Source of the DNA: Rugamonas sp045984285
GTDB taxonomy: Bacteria > Pseudomonadota > Gammaproteobacteria > Burkholderiales > Burkholderiaceae_D
Direction of reading: 5' to 3'
Length of the DNA stretch: 64,000 nucleotides
Assembly: GCF_045984285.3 (NCBI RefSeq)
Contig: NZ_JBJQIK030000002.1
Span: 620,001 to 684,000 of the forward strand
Under the pieces are notes generated by a model, which did not search any database, had not been told where the DNA came from, and saw only the letters and a list, made by a program, of their open reading frames with translations. The position numbers and the translations under genes were made by a program. This document shows, in pieces, positions 17,168 to 27,168 of this stretch. Within the stretch, counting starts at the first letter, position 1. Each line of letters begins with the position of its first letter.

Positions 17168-18358
17168 CTACCTTATGGCGCCCCCATGGGGACCGCAGCA
17201 GAGCTTCAGCCAGATAAATCCGATGGCCCCGGCGGTGAGGGAGGCCAGGAGAATGGCGATCTTTGACGCGGCGATCACTTCGGGCGCCGCTTGGAAAGCC
17301 AGGTTGGCGATGAAAATCGACATCGTGAAGCCTATGCCTCCCAGCATCCCGGCGCCCAGAACGTGGCGCCAGCTCAAGTCATCCGGCAGCTTGCAGGCGC
17401 CAAGCAGGACGGCGGCCAGCGAGAACAGGAAGATGCCGGCGGGCTTGCCCAGCAATAGCCCGGCCGCGATGCCGAGACTGTTGGAAGACGCGAGTTCCGC
17501 CGCCCAGTTGCTGCTGATGGCCACCCCTGTGTTGGCCAGTGCGAACAAGGGCAGGATGCCAAAGGCTACCGGAACATGCAGCGCGTGTTCCAGCCGGTGG
17601 GAGGGCGACCGTTCGTCATCCTGCCGCGCCGAGTACGGTATCGCGAAGGCCAGCAGCACGCCGGCCAGCGTGGCATGGAGGCCCGATTTCAGCATCAGTC
17701 CCCACATCAGAATGCCGCCCAGCAGGTAAGGCAGCAGCGACTGGACGCGGCCGAAGCGGTTCAGGCATGTCAGGCCGGCGAACACGGCCAGCGCGGCGAG
17801 CAGGTAAGCCATGTTCAGGCCGCCGCTATAGAACAGCGCGATGACGATGATGGCGCCCAGGTCGTCGATCACGGCCAGGGCAGTCAGGAAAATCTTCAGG
17901 GATGCCGGGATGCGGCTGCCCAGCAGGGCCAGCACGCCGAGGGCGAATGCAATATCGGTGGCCATGGGGATGCCGGCGCCCGCCTGCGTTGGCGTGCCGC
18001 CATTGAACGCAAGATGCAGTGCGGCCGGCAGGCAGATGCCGCCCAGTGCCGCCACGGCAGGCAGCAGGGCCTGGCGGAAATCGGACAGCTCACCGTTATA
18101 GAGTTCCCGCTCCAGCTCGAGGCCCACGAGCAGGAAGAAGACCGCCATCAGGCCGTCATTGATCCAGTGTTCGATGCTCAAGCCGGCCACATGCAACTGC
18201 CAGAAGGCGGCGTAGGCAGGGCCTGCGGACGAGTTTGCCGCGAGCAGCGAGACCAGGGTGCAGGCAATCAGGACGATTGCGCCCGCTTTCTTTGACGCGG
18301 AAAAACGCCTGAAGCTATTGGACAGTGGATAGGAAGAGGTGGCTGGTGAGGTTTGCAT
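17168..18358 (-). CDS. nhaA: Na+/H+ antiporter NhaA
   Basis: A 396-residue inner-membrane protein of the usual NhaA length. It has the family landmarks WINDGLMAVFFLLVGLE, IPMATDIAFALGVL (equivalent of Asp133) and LAVIDDLGAIIVIALFY (equivalents of Asp163 and Asp164, the ion-binding pair). It exchanges sodium for protons across the inner membrane for pH and salt balance. The start at 18358 gives the normal length; an upstream start at 18424 would add 22 residues. A small hairpin (GCACAC-GGC-GTGTGC, 18406-18420) lies in the leader. It precedes the DUF819 gene. Confidence 0.95.
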   Translation of the reverse strand: MQTSPATSSYPLSNSFRRFSASKKAGAIVLIACTLVSLLAANSSAGPAYAAFWQLHVAGLSIEHWINDGLMAVFFLLVGLELERELYNGELSDFRQALLPAVAALGGICLPAALHLAFNGGTPTQAGAGIPMATDIAFALGVLALLGSRIPASLKIFLTALAVIDDLGAIIVIALFYSGGLNMAYLLAALAVFAGLTCLNRFGRVQSLLPYLLGGILMWGLMLKSGLHATLAGVLLAFAIPYSARQDDERSPSHRLEHALHVPVAFGILPLFALANTGVAISSNWAAELASSNSLGIAAGLLLGKPAGIFLFSLAAVLLGACKLPDDLSWRHVLGAGMLGGIGFTMSIFIANLAFQAAPEVIAASKIAILLASLTAGAIGFIWLKLCCGPHGGAIR

Positions 18359-18620
18359 AGGGCGCGCCGAATACGCGTGGCGGCCCGACCGACGCAAACC
18401 CTGCGGCACACGGCGTGTGCGCACCCGTTCCCATTATAACCGGCAGGCGGCGTCCAGCGCATGCCGGAACGTGTGCCGCCAATTGCCAACGATCCTGGCG
18501 GAATCGGTGCATGTTTTGGCGGGGGGCGGGCTTGCGCGATCGATATGATGCCGCTGTTTCCATAACCCGCTTTCGTGGTCAGGATTCCGCGCGCGCCTGC
18601 GTGCTTTTTCTGGAGGCAGA

Positions 18621-20819
18621 ATGTTAAACCAATCGAAGTTCCTGCTTTTGACCCTGGCCTGCGCCGCGTTCCTGGCGGGATGCGGAGGGCAGGACCCGGA
18701 CGGCGAGGCATCACCCGGTCCGTCCGCCGCGAAGGAAGGGAGCGCGGAGGCGCGCGAGCCTGCGGCCCCGTCGGCCCAGGTGCTTGGCGAGAGCGCCCCG
18801 CGTGTGGCCGCCGCGGCCGTTCCCTATACCGCCACGGTTACTCAGGTCAAGCTGGTAAGTACCTCGAATGCGCCTCAGTACACGGTACCCGTGACGTTCG
18901 CCCAGGTCTTCCGGCAGGGGGACATTCCGGCAGGATCCACCGTAAAAGGGCGGCTGGAGGACGGGTCTCCGGTAAATCTCCAGGTCGAAATCAAGGCGCT
19001 CCACGCCGACAAATCGCTGCGGCACGCGATCGTGTCGGCCCTGGTTCCAAACCTGGCGGCATCGCAGACGCGTACCCTGGACCTGATCCGGGGCCCGGTG
19101 ACCCCGGCCGGCATGCCGATCGACCCGTCGGTGCCGCTGCAGAAGGGACTGAAGGCTTCGGTGTTCGCCACCATCGGCAGGGTGCGTTATTCGGCTTCAG
19201 CCGAACAGCTGCTCAGGGAAGGCAAGTTCAACCGGTGGTTGTCGGGTACCCTGGCTACGGAATGGCTGGTCAGCGGCCCCTTGAAAGACAGCGCCGGCAA
19301 TGCCCATCCCCACCTCACCGCGCGCTTCGCCGTCCGCAGCTATCTCTTCACGAACAAGGTGCGCGTCGACGTGACCGTGGAGAACAACTGGGCCTATGAA
19401 CCGGCGCCCCAGAATTTTGTCTACGATGCCGCCATCACGGTGGGCGACAGGACCGTGTTCAGCAAGCCTGCGCTGACCCACTACCACCATGCGCGGTGGC
19501 GCAAGGTATTCTGGTTCGGCGACGAACCGGCTGTGCACATCCGGCACGATGTGCCCTACTTGCTCGCCACCGGAGCGCTGCCCAACTACGACAGGACCGT
19601 GGCCGTCGCGGAATCGGCCCTCGCCGCCATCAGCCGCAAGTTCAGCGGGGCCGTCACGGAGCCCATGGGCGTCGGCATGGCCACCCCCTATATGCCGCAA
19701 ACCGGCGGCCGTCCGGACATCGGTATCTTGCCTGGCTGGGCCGCCGCCTATGTGCTGAGCATGGACCGGCGCGCCAAGGATGCGACCTTGGGCACCGCGG
19801 ACCTGGCCGGCAGCTGGTCGGTCCACTACCGGAACAAAGCGACGGATCGCCCGGTGACGCTGCTGGAATATCCGTATATGACGGTTGTGGCCGGCGCCTA
19901 CAACGACTCGTACAATCCGGCGACGAAGAAGAAGGAAGCCTTCCCGGCCTGCGCGGGCGCAGGCCTGTGCACCACCCCCTACACCCATGATTCGTCCCAC
20001 CAGCCATCCTTCGCTTACCTGCCTTATCTCGTCACGGGGGATTACTATTACCTGGAAGAGCTGCAGTTCTGGGCGCACTGGAACAGCTTCTGGAGCAATC
20101 CGGTCTACCGTGAGCTGACCAAGGGCTTGTTCAAGACCGAGCAGGTGAGGGCGCAGGCGTGGAGCATGCGGACACTGGGCCAGGCCGCCTTCATCACCCC
20201 GGAGGCCGATCCCCAGAAAGAGTCGTTCACCGCGATGTTGCATGCGAACCTGGATTGGTACATCGCCAATTATGTGGACAATCCCGGCGCCAACCGGCTG
20301 GGCGTGCTGGTGAACGGCACGGCGGTGGCGTACGAGGGCGGCACGGGGATCGCGCCATGGATGGATGATTTCTTCACTGCGGCCATCGGCTATATCACGG
20401 ACCTGGGCTTTTCGCGGGCCTATCCCTTATTGGCCTACAAGACCAGATTTGCCATCGACCGGATGACAGCGCCAGGATCTTGCTGGATCGATGCAGCCAA
20501 GTATTCGATGAAGGTACGCGACAGTACGGCTGCGCCGTTCTACCCCGCCTACGCCGAGGTTTACCGGAAAAGCCATACTGCCGAATTCAATGCGCTGCCG
20601 TGCAACAGCACAGGCATGGCGCAGCACCTGAAGCTCAAGCTTGGCGAGATGACGGGCTACTCGGCGGAAACCATCGGTTATCCGTCGAATATGCAGCCAG
20701 CACTCGCTTACGCGGCGCAAATGGGACCGGCCGGCGCCAACGCGTGGAAGGTTTTCGCCGGCAGAGCCGTCAAGCCGAACTATGGCTTGTCGCCGCAGTT
20801 TGCCATCGTTCCACGCTAG
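18621..20819 (+). CDS. Large lipoprotein of unknown function
   Basis: A 732-residue protein with a lipobox (FLAGC, Cys21), then a Pro/Ala/Glu-rich linker (about 25-65). A beta-rich region follows (about 70-350), then a region of long aromatic-rich helices (about 370-730) with YYYLEELQFWAHWNSFW and WMDDFFTAAIGY. This order of beta sandwich plus helical barrel recalls polysaccharide-active proteins with an alpha/alpha toroid, but no catalytic motif could be confirmed. The ribosome site TGGAGG is strong. The secreted protein at 20878 follows after 58 bases and may be in the same operon. Function is unknown. Confidence 0.85.
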   Translation: MLNQSKFLLLTLACAAFLAGCGGQDPDGEASPGPSAAKEGSAEAREPAAPSAQVLGESAPRVAAAAVPYTATVTQVKLVSTSNAPQYTVPVTFAQVFRQGDIPAGSTVKGRLEDGSPVNLQVEIKALHADKSLRHAIVSALVPNLAASQTRTLDLIRGPVTPAGMPIDPSVPLQKGLKASVFATIGRVRYSASAEQLLREGKFNRWLSGTLATEWLVSGPLKDSAGNAHPHLTARFAVRSYLFTNKVRVDVTVENNWAYEPAPQNFVYDAAITVGDRTVFSKPALTHYHHARWRKVFWFGDEPAVHIRHDVPYLLATGALPNYDRTVAVAESALAAISRKFSGAVTEPMGVGMATPYMPQTGGRPDIGILPGWAAAYVLSMDRRAKDATLGTADLAGSWSVHYRNKATDRPVTLLEYPYMTVVAGAYNDSYNPATKKKEAFPACAGAGLCTTPYTHDSSHQPSFAYLPYLVTGDYYYLEELQFWAHWNSFWSNPVYRELTKGLFKTEQVRAQAWSMRTLGQAAFITPEADPQKESFTAMLHANLDWYIANYVDNPGANRLGVLVNGTAVAYEGGTGIAPWMDDFFTAAIGYITDLGFSRAYPLLAYKTRFAIDRMTAPGSCWIDAAKYSMKVRDSTAAPFYPAYAEVYRKSHTAEFNALPCNSTGMAQHLKLKLGEMTGYSAETIGYPSNMQPALAYAAQMGPAGANAWKVFAGRAVKPNYGLSPQFAIVPR

Positions 20820-20877
20820 CAGCAGCATGCCGGCAGCCGGGACTGTTCATCGGTTCCGGCCATCTTGGAGGCGGAAG

Positions 20878-21633
20878 ATGAAATTCATAAGGCGTGGCCT
20901 GCTCGTGCTTGCGGCAGGCCTGTGCTCCTTTCCCATGGCTGGCAGCGCGCAGCCGCAGGACACGCCCACTGTTGTGACCGTTGCCGCGATTGCCGATCCG
21001 GACTGGAAGCGCTATCCCGCATTCAGCGCGGGCGTGGCGTTCTTCGAGGCCGAACGAAGGACCGCACCGGGCGCTCCGCTCCGCTTCAGGCTGTTCACCC
21101 GTGACGGTGCCCTGCCGCCTGGAGAGCTCCTGTTGCGGATTGCCACCGACACGGAGTCGGCTCCGGTCGGCGTTGGGCCCGACGGGCGTTTCGCATTGCC
21201 GCACCTGGCCTGGGCATTGGAAGGCAAGGCAGAAATCCTGAGCAACCAGCGCCGCGGCAGCACCCGGTGGCGGCCCGATATCCGCAGTCCGGCCGTTCCC
21301 GCCGGGTTCCGGCGCCTGGGCGATCTGCGGCTCGAATGCCGGGTGCGCTGGACCATCGAGCGGGCCGACGTGCCGGGGCTGATGCGCAAGGTGTTCGATG
21401 CCGCCGGCGGCCCCTGCCTGGCGCGCGATGTGCTCGTGGACTTTTTTTCCGATGAGCCGATCGGCCGCATTGTTGTCGAGACGCCAGCCGGGGACCGGCC
21501 GCTGCCTTGTGCCCGGGCGGCTCCCGGTGGCCGGAAGTACTATCCGCCGATTAACGATCAAAGCCTGGGGGACGACGTCCTGTTGCGTTTCGAGGCAGGC
21601 GGCGACTGCGCGCCGCCCACGGCGGCGCACTGA
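20878..21633 (+). CDS. Secreted protein, paralogue of 9738-10439
   Basis: A 251-residue protein with a signal peptide (about 1-24). The ATG at 20878 has GGAGG upstream. Its segments DPDWKRYPAF, APLRFRLFTRDGALPPG, GRFALPHLAWAL and EILSNQRRGSTRW line up with those of the protein at 9738, so they belong to one family. Two Cys (near 158 and 180 in RLECRVRW and GPCLARDV) could form a disulfide. The 58-base gap to the lipoprotein suggests one transcript. No function is known. The 181 bases after the stop hold no gene that could be supported. Confidence 0.82.
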   Translation: MKFIRRGLLVLAAGLCSFPMAGSAQPQDTPTVVTVAAIADPDWKRYPAFSAGVAFFEAERRTAPGAPLRFRLFTRDGALPPGELLLRIATDTESAPVGVGPDGRFALPHLAWALEGKAEILSNQRRGSTRWRPDIRSPAVPAGFRRLGDLRLECRVRWTIERADVPGLMRKVFDAAGGPCLARDVLVDFFSDEPIGRIVVETPAGDRPLPCARAAPGGRKYYPPINDQSLGDDVLLRFEAGGDCAPPTAAH

Positions 21634-21814
21634 GTGATCCAGCTCGGCAGGAAACGCAGCACGGCGTTCATGAACGCCGCCGCCCATTCCACGTTGCTGA
21701 GGTGAACCGCAGGCAGCACGATGGGCTTTGCGCAGGGGATGGTTGCGGCGATCTGTTCACTGTGGCTGGCCAGCGTCACGCACCACGGCGAAGGGGCTGC
21801 AGGGCTCCTGGAGA

Positions 21815-23452
21815 TTAATTCATCCCCGGCCTGCTATTGTGGAATATCGGCCAAGCGAGAGAGCGATCTGCTTTCGCACCCGCGGCGCGGCTCGGCACCT
21901 GAACGCTGGCGGCCAGCTTGAAGTGCTGCATCAGGCCCGCGAGCTGGCGCGCCTGCTGCTGCAGGGCGTCAGCCGCGGCCGCCGCTTCTTCCACCAGCGC
22001 CGCATTGCGCTGGGTGTCTTCATCGATATCGGCGAGGGAGGTGTTGATCTGCTCGATGCCGTGTTCCTGGGTGGCGGAGGCGCCGGTGATGGCGCCCATG
22101 ATGTCCGTGACCTGGTGCACCTTGTCCAGCATGCCCTGCATGGCCTGGCCCGCCTGGCCGGCCAGCGCGCTGCCGCTGCTGATGGTGCTGACCGAGTCGG
22201 TGATCAGCTGCTTGATCTCGTGGGCGGCCGTGGCGGAACGCTGCGCCAGGCTGCGCACTTCGCTGGCCACCACGGCGAAGCCGCGGCCCTGTTCGCCGGC
22301 CCGCGCCGCTTCCACCGCGGCATTGAGGGCGAGGATATTGGTCTGGAAGGCGATGCCGTCGATGACGCCGATGATGTCCATGATGCGGCCGGCCGAGCTG
22401 TCAATGGTGTTCATCGTGGCCACCAGTTCGGCCACCACGGCGTTGCCGCTGCTGGCTGCCGTGGAGGCCGCGCCGGCCAGGCCGCCCGCCGCCCTGGCGC
22501 TGCCGCTGTTGTTGCGCACGGTGCCGGTAAGCTCGGTCATGGCCGCTGCCGTTTCCTGCAAGGTGGCCGCCTGGTGCTCGGTGCGGCGCGACAGGTCCAG
22601 GTTGCCGCGCGCCACTTCGCGCGCCGCGTCGTCGATGGCGTGCGCGCTGTCGCGCACCCGGGTCACGGTGTCGGCCAGGGTGCTGCGCATGGTTTCCAGT
22701 GCGGTCAGCAGGGCGCCGAACTCGTCGCGCCGTTCATGCCGGATGCGCTGCGTCAGGTCGCCCGCGGCCACATGCTGGGCCAGTGCAAGCGCTTCGCCCA
22801 GCGGCTGCACCACGCCGCGCGTGAGGCGCCAGGCAAGCAGGGCGCTCGCGAGCAGGGCGGTCAGGCCGAGCAGCACGATGACATTGCGTCCCTGCGCGTA
22901 CTGTTCGCGCGCCTGGACCGACAGCCGCTGCGCGGCGCCATGCTGCTGCGACAGCAGGGCATTCAGGGCCGCGGCATGTTTCTGGTCCGAGGGATCGAGC
23001 TGGCTTGTGATCAGTTCTTCCACCTGCTGGGTCCGGCCGAGCTCCTTCTGGCGCAGCGTTTCGCTGCGCGCCCGGTGGTATTGCGCGGCGGTGGCCGCCA
23101 CCTGGGCTAGCAGCGGCTTTTCCTCCGCCGCCTGCCCGCCCTGCAGCAGCTGGCGCTGGAGGGCGGCCGCCAGCTTGTCGCCCTTGGCCAGTTCGGCCAG
23201 GAAGAGGTCCGCCAGTTCGAGGCTGTCGCTGCGCGCCACGGCCAGCGCGCGCGAGGCATTCAGGCGGCTCGTGGCCAGCAGGTCGGCGGTGATCTGCTGC
23301 CGTGCCAGCCGGTTCTCCACCAGGTCGGTGGTGGTGTCGGCCACCAGCGCCAGTTTCCATAGCGCCGTGGCGGTAATGGCGACCAGCAGGGCAAGGATCA
23401 GGATAAAGGCCGCGGAGATTTTCCGGCCTGCGCGCACTTGCAAGAAATTCAT
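21815..23452 (-). CDS. Methyl-accepting chemotaxis protein
   Basis: A 545-residue class I chemoreceptor with membrane helices near 12-34 and 190-212. The periplasmic region between them is a helical bundle. HAMP follows, then the signalling domain with DGIAFQTNILALNAAVEAAR and GEQGRGFAVVASEVRSLA. No C-terminal pentapeptide tether is present. It resembles the chemoreceptor at 6195 in the signalling half but differs in the sensor half. The ATG at 23452 is preferred over a GTG three bases upstream. It is alone in its orientation, with 155 bases to the histidine kinase gene. Confidence 0.94.
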   Translation of the reverse strand: MNFLQVRAGRKISAAFILILALLVAITATALWKLALVADTTTDLVENRLARQQITADLLATSRLNASRALAVARSDSLELADLFLAELAKGDKLAAALQRQLLQGGQAAEEKPLLAQVAATAAQYHRARSETLRQKELGRTQQVEELITSQLDPSDQKHAAALNALLSQQHGAAQRLSVQAREQYAQGRNVIVLLGLTALLASALLAWRLTRGVVQPLGEALALAQHVAAGDLTQRIRHERRDEFGALLTALETMRSTLADTVTRVRDSAHAIDDAAREVARGNLDLSRRTEHQAATLQETAAAMTELTGTVRNNSGSARAAGGLAGAASTAASSGNAVVAELVATMNTIDSSAGRIMDIIGVIDGIAFQTNILALNAAVEAARAGEQGRGFAVVASEVRSLAQRSATAAHEIKQLITDSVSTISSGSALAGQAGQAMQGMLDKVHQVTDIMGAITGASATQEHGIEQINTSLADIDEDTQRNAALVEEAAAAADALQQQARQLAGLMQHFKLAASVQVPSRAAGAKADRSLAWPIFHNSRPGMN

Positions 23453-23607
23453 CACATGTTCTCTCTCGTTCAGACTTCCATCATGGTAGGGAGAAAATGT
23501 GTCAGGCCCATGACCGGGCGGGAAGCAGTTTGCAGCGTGACCGGTTTCGCTCGCCGCGCCGCAGGCGCCGGCAGTGGCAAGCTACCGTGCGCTAGCCTGA
23601 GCGCCTG

Positions 23608-25371
23608 TCATGCGGGGCCGGCCAGCGCCACCTCGATCTGCATGGCGAAGCCCTGCTGGCCGGCCAGGTAATTGACGCGTCCCCCCAGCACATGGGTGAC
23701 GAGGTTGCTGACGATGTAGAGCCCCAGGCCGAGCTGGCCGCGCAGCTGCGCCGTTGTATAGAAAGGATCGAACAGTTTCGGGATCGCCTCGTGCGGCACG
23801 CCGGGGCCGTTGTCGCGGTAGCGCAGCACCAGGCGCTGCGCCTGCACCGCCGCTTCCACCACGATGCGGGGCTGCCCTTGGGCGGGCAGGCCATGCTGCA
23901 GCGAGTTGCGCAGCAGGTGGCGCAGCATGTCTTCCAGCGCGGCGCGATTGGTGTGCAGGCGCAGTCCGGGCGGGCAGTGCAGCACGACTTCCGCGCCGCT
24001 GCGTTCCTGCAGCGGGCGCAGCGGCAGCAATGCGCTTTGCAGCAGCGCTTCCATGGCCACTGTTTCGGCCGGACTGGCGCCCACCTCGATCCCGGAGTGC
24101 TTGAGCGCGTCCACCAGCTGTACGGCGCGCTCGGCATTGCGTTCAAACAGCGCGCTGCCTTCCGCCATCATGCGCAGGTACTGCTGGAAACCGGAGCGCG
24201 ACAGCTGGCCGGCGGCCACCTCGGCCTGGTAGCGGCCGGTGGCCTCGGCCAGCGTGCTGGCGGTCAGGCGCATATTGCCCACCGGCGTGTTCAGCTCGTG
24301 GGCGATGCCTGCTATCAGGTGGCGCTGCGCGCCCAGCCTGGCCTGCTCGGCATTGAGACGGGAATGCAGCTGGGACTGCAGCTGGTTCAGGGCCTGGGCG
24401 AGCAGGCCGATTTCGTCGCCGCTGCGCACATCCACCTGGCTGGAGAAGTCGCCGCTGGCAATGCGCTGGGCGCCGCTGACGATGCGCGCCACGCTGTCCA
24501 TCACCGAGAAATAGGCGGCCGCCGCCAGATAGACCACCAGCAGCAGCGCTGCCAGCACAATCAGGCGGTCGGTCCAGAGCTGGGCCTGGATGCCGGCGAT
24601 GCGCCGCTCCAGCAAGCCGTCCAGCTGCGCCGCGAATTGCGGGGCGGCGGCGAAGACGGCATCCTGGTAGCGCTGCAGTGCCAGCCGCTCCTGCTGCGGC
24701 GGACGCGCGCCCGGCGCCTGCCCGGCCCATGCGCCCAGCTGGCGCAGCATGTGCATGGTGTCCTGTAGCGTGGCGCGCACGGCGCCGTTATGGCTGCCCG
24801 CCTTGTCCAGCGAGCGCAGCAGGGCATCGCTGCGGCCGGCCAGCTGCTCGGAGAGCAGGGGGACGCGGTTCCTTTCGTCCGCAGCGCGCGCCTGCGCAAG
24901 GCTGTGCAGCAGTTCCGGCAATTGCACGGTCAGCGCATGCATGAGGTAATAGGAATCGAGGTCGGTATCGAGCGTCAGGCTGGAGCGGTCGGCCATTTCG
25001 GCAATCGCGGCCACGTCAGCAGCGGTGACGGCATGCCGCTGCTGCAGCGCGGCCAGCCGGTCGGTGATCTGCTCGATGCCTGCCCGCTCGCGCCCGGCGA
25101 TGCGTATCATCTCCAGGTTCGCGCTGTGCGAGGTGAACAGGAGGATGCCGATCGGCACCGAGAATACGAAGCCGGTCAGCGCCATGCGGCTGGCAAAGTT
25201 GAGGTGGGCCAGCAGGCGCTGGCCTGGCCCGACCAGGCGCCGCGGCCAGGCGCGCAGCGCGGGGCGGAAATGGGCCCACAGCCAGCGCGGGAAGGCCGGG
25301 GTGGAGCTCATGGCTGGCTCAGGCCGGAATGGTTGGCGTGCATGGACCGATTGTGACAGCCAGTCATCCAT
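23608..25371 (-). CDS. Sensor histidine kinase (orphan)
   Basis: A 587-residue membrane sensor. Membrane helices lie at about 62-82 and 271-291, around a large helical periplasmic domain. HAMP follows (ARIVSGAQRIASGDFSSQVD). The dimerisation box is GIAHELNTPVGN, with the phosphoacceptor His. The ATP-binding domain has an N-box (RHLLRNSLQHG), a G1 box (DNGPGVP) and G2 (GLGLYIVSNL). No response regulator is near, so its partner is elsewhere. Ribosome sites are weak; an ATG at 25311 is a possible start. A gap of 217 bases (25372-25588) without a supportable gene lies upstream. Confidence 0.92.
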   Translation of the reverse strand: MDDWLSQSVHARQPFRPEPAMSSTPAFPRWLWAHFRPALRAWPRRLVGPGQRLLAHLNFASRMALTGFVFSVPIGILLFTSHSANLEMIRIAGRERAGIEQITDRLAALQQRHAVTAADVAAIAEMADRSSLTLDTDLDSYYLMHALTVQLPELLHSLAQARAADERNRVPLLSEQLAGRSDALLRSLDKAGSHNGAVRATLQDTMHMLRQLGAWAGQAPGARPPQQERLALQRYQDAVFAAAPQFAAQLDGLLERRIAGIQAQLWTDRLIVLAALLLVVYLAAAAYFSVMDSVARIVSGAQRIASGDFSSQVDVRSGDEIGLLAQALNQLQSQLHSRLNAEQARLGAQRHLIAGIAHELNTPVGNMRLTASTLAEATGRYQAEVAAGQLSRSGFQQYLRMMAEGSALFERNAERAVQLVDALKHSGIEVGASPAETVAMEALLQSALLPLRPLQERSGAEVVLHCPPGLRLHTNRAALEDMLRHLLRNSLQHGLPAQGQPRIVVEAAVQAQRLVLRYRDNGPGVPHEAIPKLFDPFYTTAQLRGQLGLGLYIVSNLVTHVLGGRVNYLAGQQGFAMQIEVALAGPA

Positions 25372-25588
25372 TTAACCAGTAGTAAGTCACCATTTCGGCG
25401 GCCTGATGCAGCTCAACAACAGCCGCTGGCAATCGGGCCTGGCGCTGCCCGCACGGGCGCCGCCGCCGGTTCGGCATCGAGGTAGATGCAGGCAATCCGG
25501 CGCGTGGTTGCGACCGGGCTCAGGTCTGAAGCAGGCGTGTTCCGGCGGCGGCGCGATACGCACGCCGCGCTCGATATCCGCCATGCTG

Positions 25589-26092
25589 TCACGGCGCCGC
25601 TGTGCGCAGGGAGCGGAACATGACGTAGGCGTCCACATACCCGAGCGCCTTGTGCTGGAAAGCGCCCGGAAGCGTTCCGGCGATGCGGAAGCCATGCTTC
25701 TCATACAGGGCGACGGCGGCCTGGTTGGTCGACACCACGAAGTTGAACTGCATGGCGCGAAAGCCCGCGGCCGCTGCGCGTTCCAGCGAATCGCGCAGCA
25801 TGGCGCCGCCGATGCCCTTGCCTTGCATGTCCGGCCGCACCAGGTAGGTGGCGCTGCCCACATGGGAGGCGCGTCCGGGCAGGTTGGAGTTGATCTTGTA
25901 CATGCCAACCAGCTCGCCATCTGCCAGCGCCGCATAGGACTGGACGCTGTCGGACAGCCACATTGCGTCAAACATCGCGTCGGGCGTGTCTTCGGTGAAG
26001 GGCAGGGCGTCGCCGCTGCGGCATACGTCGCGGAACAGGTCGGCCATCGCGGCGCGGTGGCTGGAACCAGCCTTGATGAACACAGGTGTCAT
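25589..26092 (-). CDS. GNAT-family N-acetyltransferase
   Basis: A 167-residue acetyltransferase of the GNAT fold. The acetyl-CoA loop is LVRPDMQGKGIGGAMLRD, matching the Q/RxxGxG/A motif. FRAMQFNFVVSTNQAAVALYE and KHGFRIAGTLPGAF follow, as is usual for motif B. It would move an acetyl group to an amine on an unknown small molecule or protein. The gene starts 21 bases after the LysR gene on the same strand, so it may be co-transcribed with the regulator. Confidence 0.9.
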   Translation of the reverse strand: MTPVFIKAGSSHRAAMADLFRDVCRSGDALPFTEDTPDAMFDAMWLSDSVQSYAALADGELVGMYKINSNLPGRASHVGSATYLVRPDMQGKGIGGAMLRDSLERAAAAGFRAMQFNFVVSTNQAAVALYEKHGFRIAGTLPGAFQHKALGYVDAYVMFRSLRTAAP

Positions 26093-26113
26093 GGTGATGG
26101 ATGCCTTATGAAG

Positions 26114-27040
26114 TCAGCGTTTGCCGCCCGCCTTGTTCAGCTTCTGGGTCAGGAAGTCCACGAAGGTCCTGACCCGCAGCGACAAGTGGCGCGCGTGCGG
26201 ATAGAGCAGGATGAAGGGGCGCGAGGTGCCGCCGAATTCCGGCAGCAGTTCCACCAGCTCGCCGCGTGCCAGATCCTGTTCCACGATAAAGCGGTAGGTC
26301 TGCACGATGCCGGCGCCGCTGCGCGCCAGCGTCACGATGCCCAGCACGTCTTCGGCGCAGCACAAGCCGCCATCGGTAAGGAGATCGATGGTCTTGCCGT
26401 CCTGATGGAAGGGCCAGGGAATACGCTTGCCGGTGCTGGGCAGGTCGAACTGGATGCACTCGTGTTTGGCGAGATCCTCCAGCGTGCGCGGTTTTCCTGC
26501 GCGCTTGAGGTAGGAGGGCGCAGCGACCAGCACCAGTTCCGCGTCTTCCAGCTTGCGCGCCACCAGCGAAGAATCCGGCGGCGTGCGGCCGCGGATGGCC
26601 AGGTCGAATCCTTCGTCCGCGAAATCGATATTGCGGTTGCTGACGTGGATATCGATGGTCACTTCGGGATGCTTGCGCCGGAACTCCCCCAGCAGCGGCA
26701 GCAGGCGGTAATGCGCATACGGCGTCGGCGCGCTGATGCGCAGGCGTCCGGCCGGTTTGACCTGGCCGCCCGTCACCTGCCGCTCCGCTTCGGTGAGCTG
26801 TGAGAGCGCCTGGCGGCATTGCTCGAAATAGAGCTTGCCCGCGTCGGTGAGCCGGATCTGGCGTGTGGTGCGCACGAACAGGCGCACGCCAAGCCGTGTT
26901 TCAAGGCGCTGCACCGAGCGGCTCACCGCGGGCGGGGTAAGGCCCGCCGCCGTGGCCGCGGCGGTAAAGCTGCTGTGTTCCGCCGCCAGGCAAAACAGCT
27001 CGATACTGCCCAACATCAGGTCATCGAATTGGCGTTTCAT
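26114..27040 (-). CDS. LysR-family transcriptional regulator
   Basis: A 308-residue regulator. The N-terminal winged helix-turn-helix (about 8-66) has SIELFCLAAEHSSFTAAATA and PAVSRSVQRLETRLGVRLFV. A substrate-binding-like effector domain follows (about 95-300). It is closest to the CrgA/AaeR-like group with RTTRQIRLTDAGKLYF. It is divergent from the SDR gene at 27169 and probably controls it. An inverted repeat in the shared gap could be its binding site. The GNAT gene lies downstream. Confidence 0.92.
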   Translation of the reverse strand: MKRQFDDLMLGSIELFCLAAEHSSFTAAATAAGLTPPAVSRSVQRLETRLGVRLFVRTTRQIRLTDAGKLYFEQCRQALSQLTEAERQVTGGQVKPAGRLRISAPTPYAHYRLLPLLGEFRRKHPEVTIDIHVSNRNIDFADEGFDLAIRGRTPPDSSLVARKLEDAELVLVAAPSYLKRAGKPRTLEDLAKHECIQFDLPSTGKRIPWPFHQDGKTIDLLTDGGLCCAEDVLGIVTLARSGAGIVQTYRFIVEQDLARGELVELLPEFGGTSRPFILLYPHARHLSLRVRTFVDFLTQKLNKAGGKR

Positions 27041-27058
27041 CGGCGTTCCATTAGTTAC

Positions 27059-27071
27059 ATGATGTATTCAT
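27059..27071. promoter_or_regulatory. Possible LysR operator
   Basis: ATGATGTATTCAT is an inverted repeat (ATGA, TGTAT, TCAT) between the LysR gene (start 27040) and the SDR gene (start 27169). Position and symmetry fit a LysR site; binding is inferred. Confidence 0.4.
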
Positions 27072-27168
27072 TATCTTGCCGGAAGCGGTCTTTATCAAGC
27101 CCGTATGCCTCTCTATAGTGAACTCCATGGCAGCGGCGTCCGTTGCCCCAACAAACAGGAGCACTACT

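Noticed and set aside
15808..17217. A 469-codon plus-strand frame opposite the DUF819 gene
   Set aside because: Antisense shadow of a membrane protein; composition rich in Gln, His and Gly without motifs.
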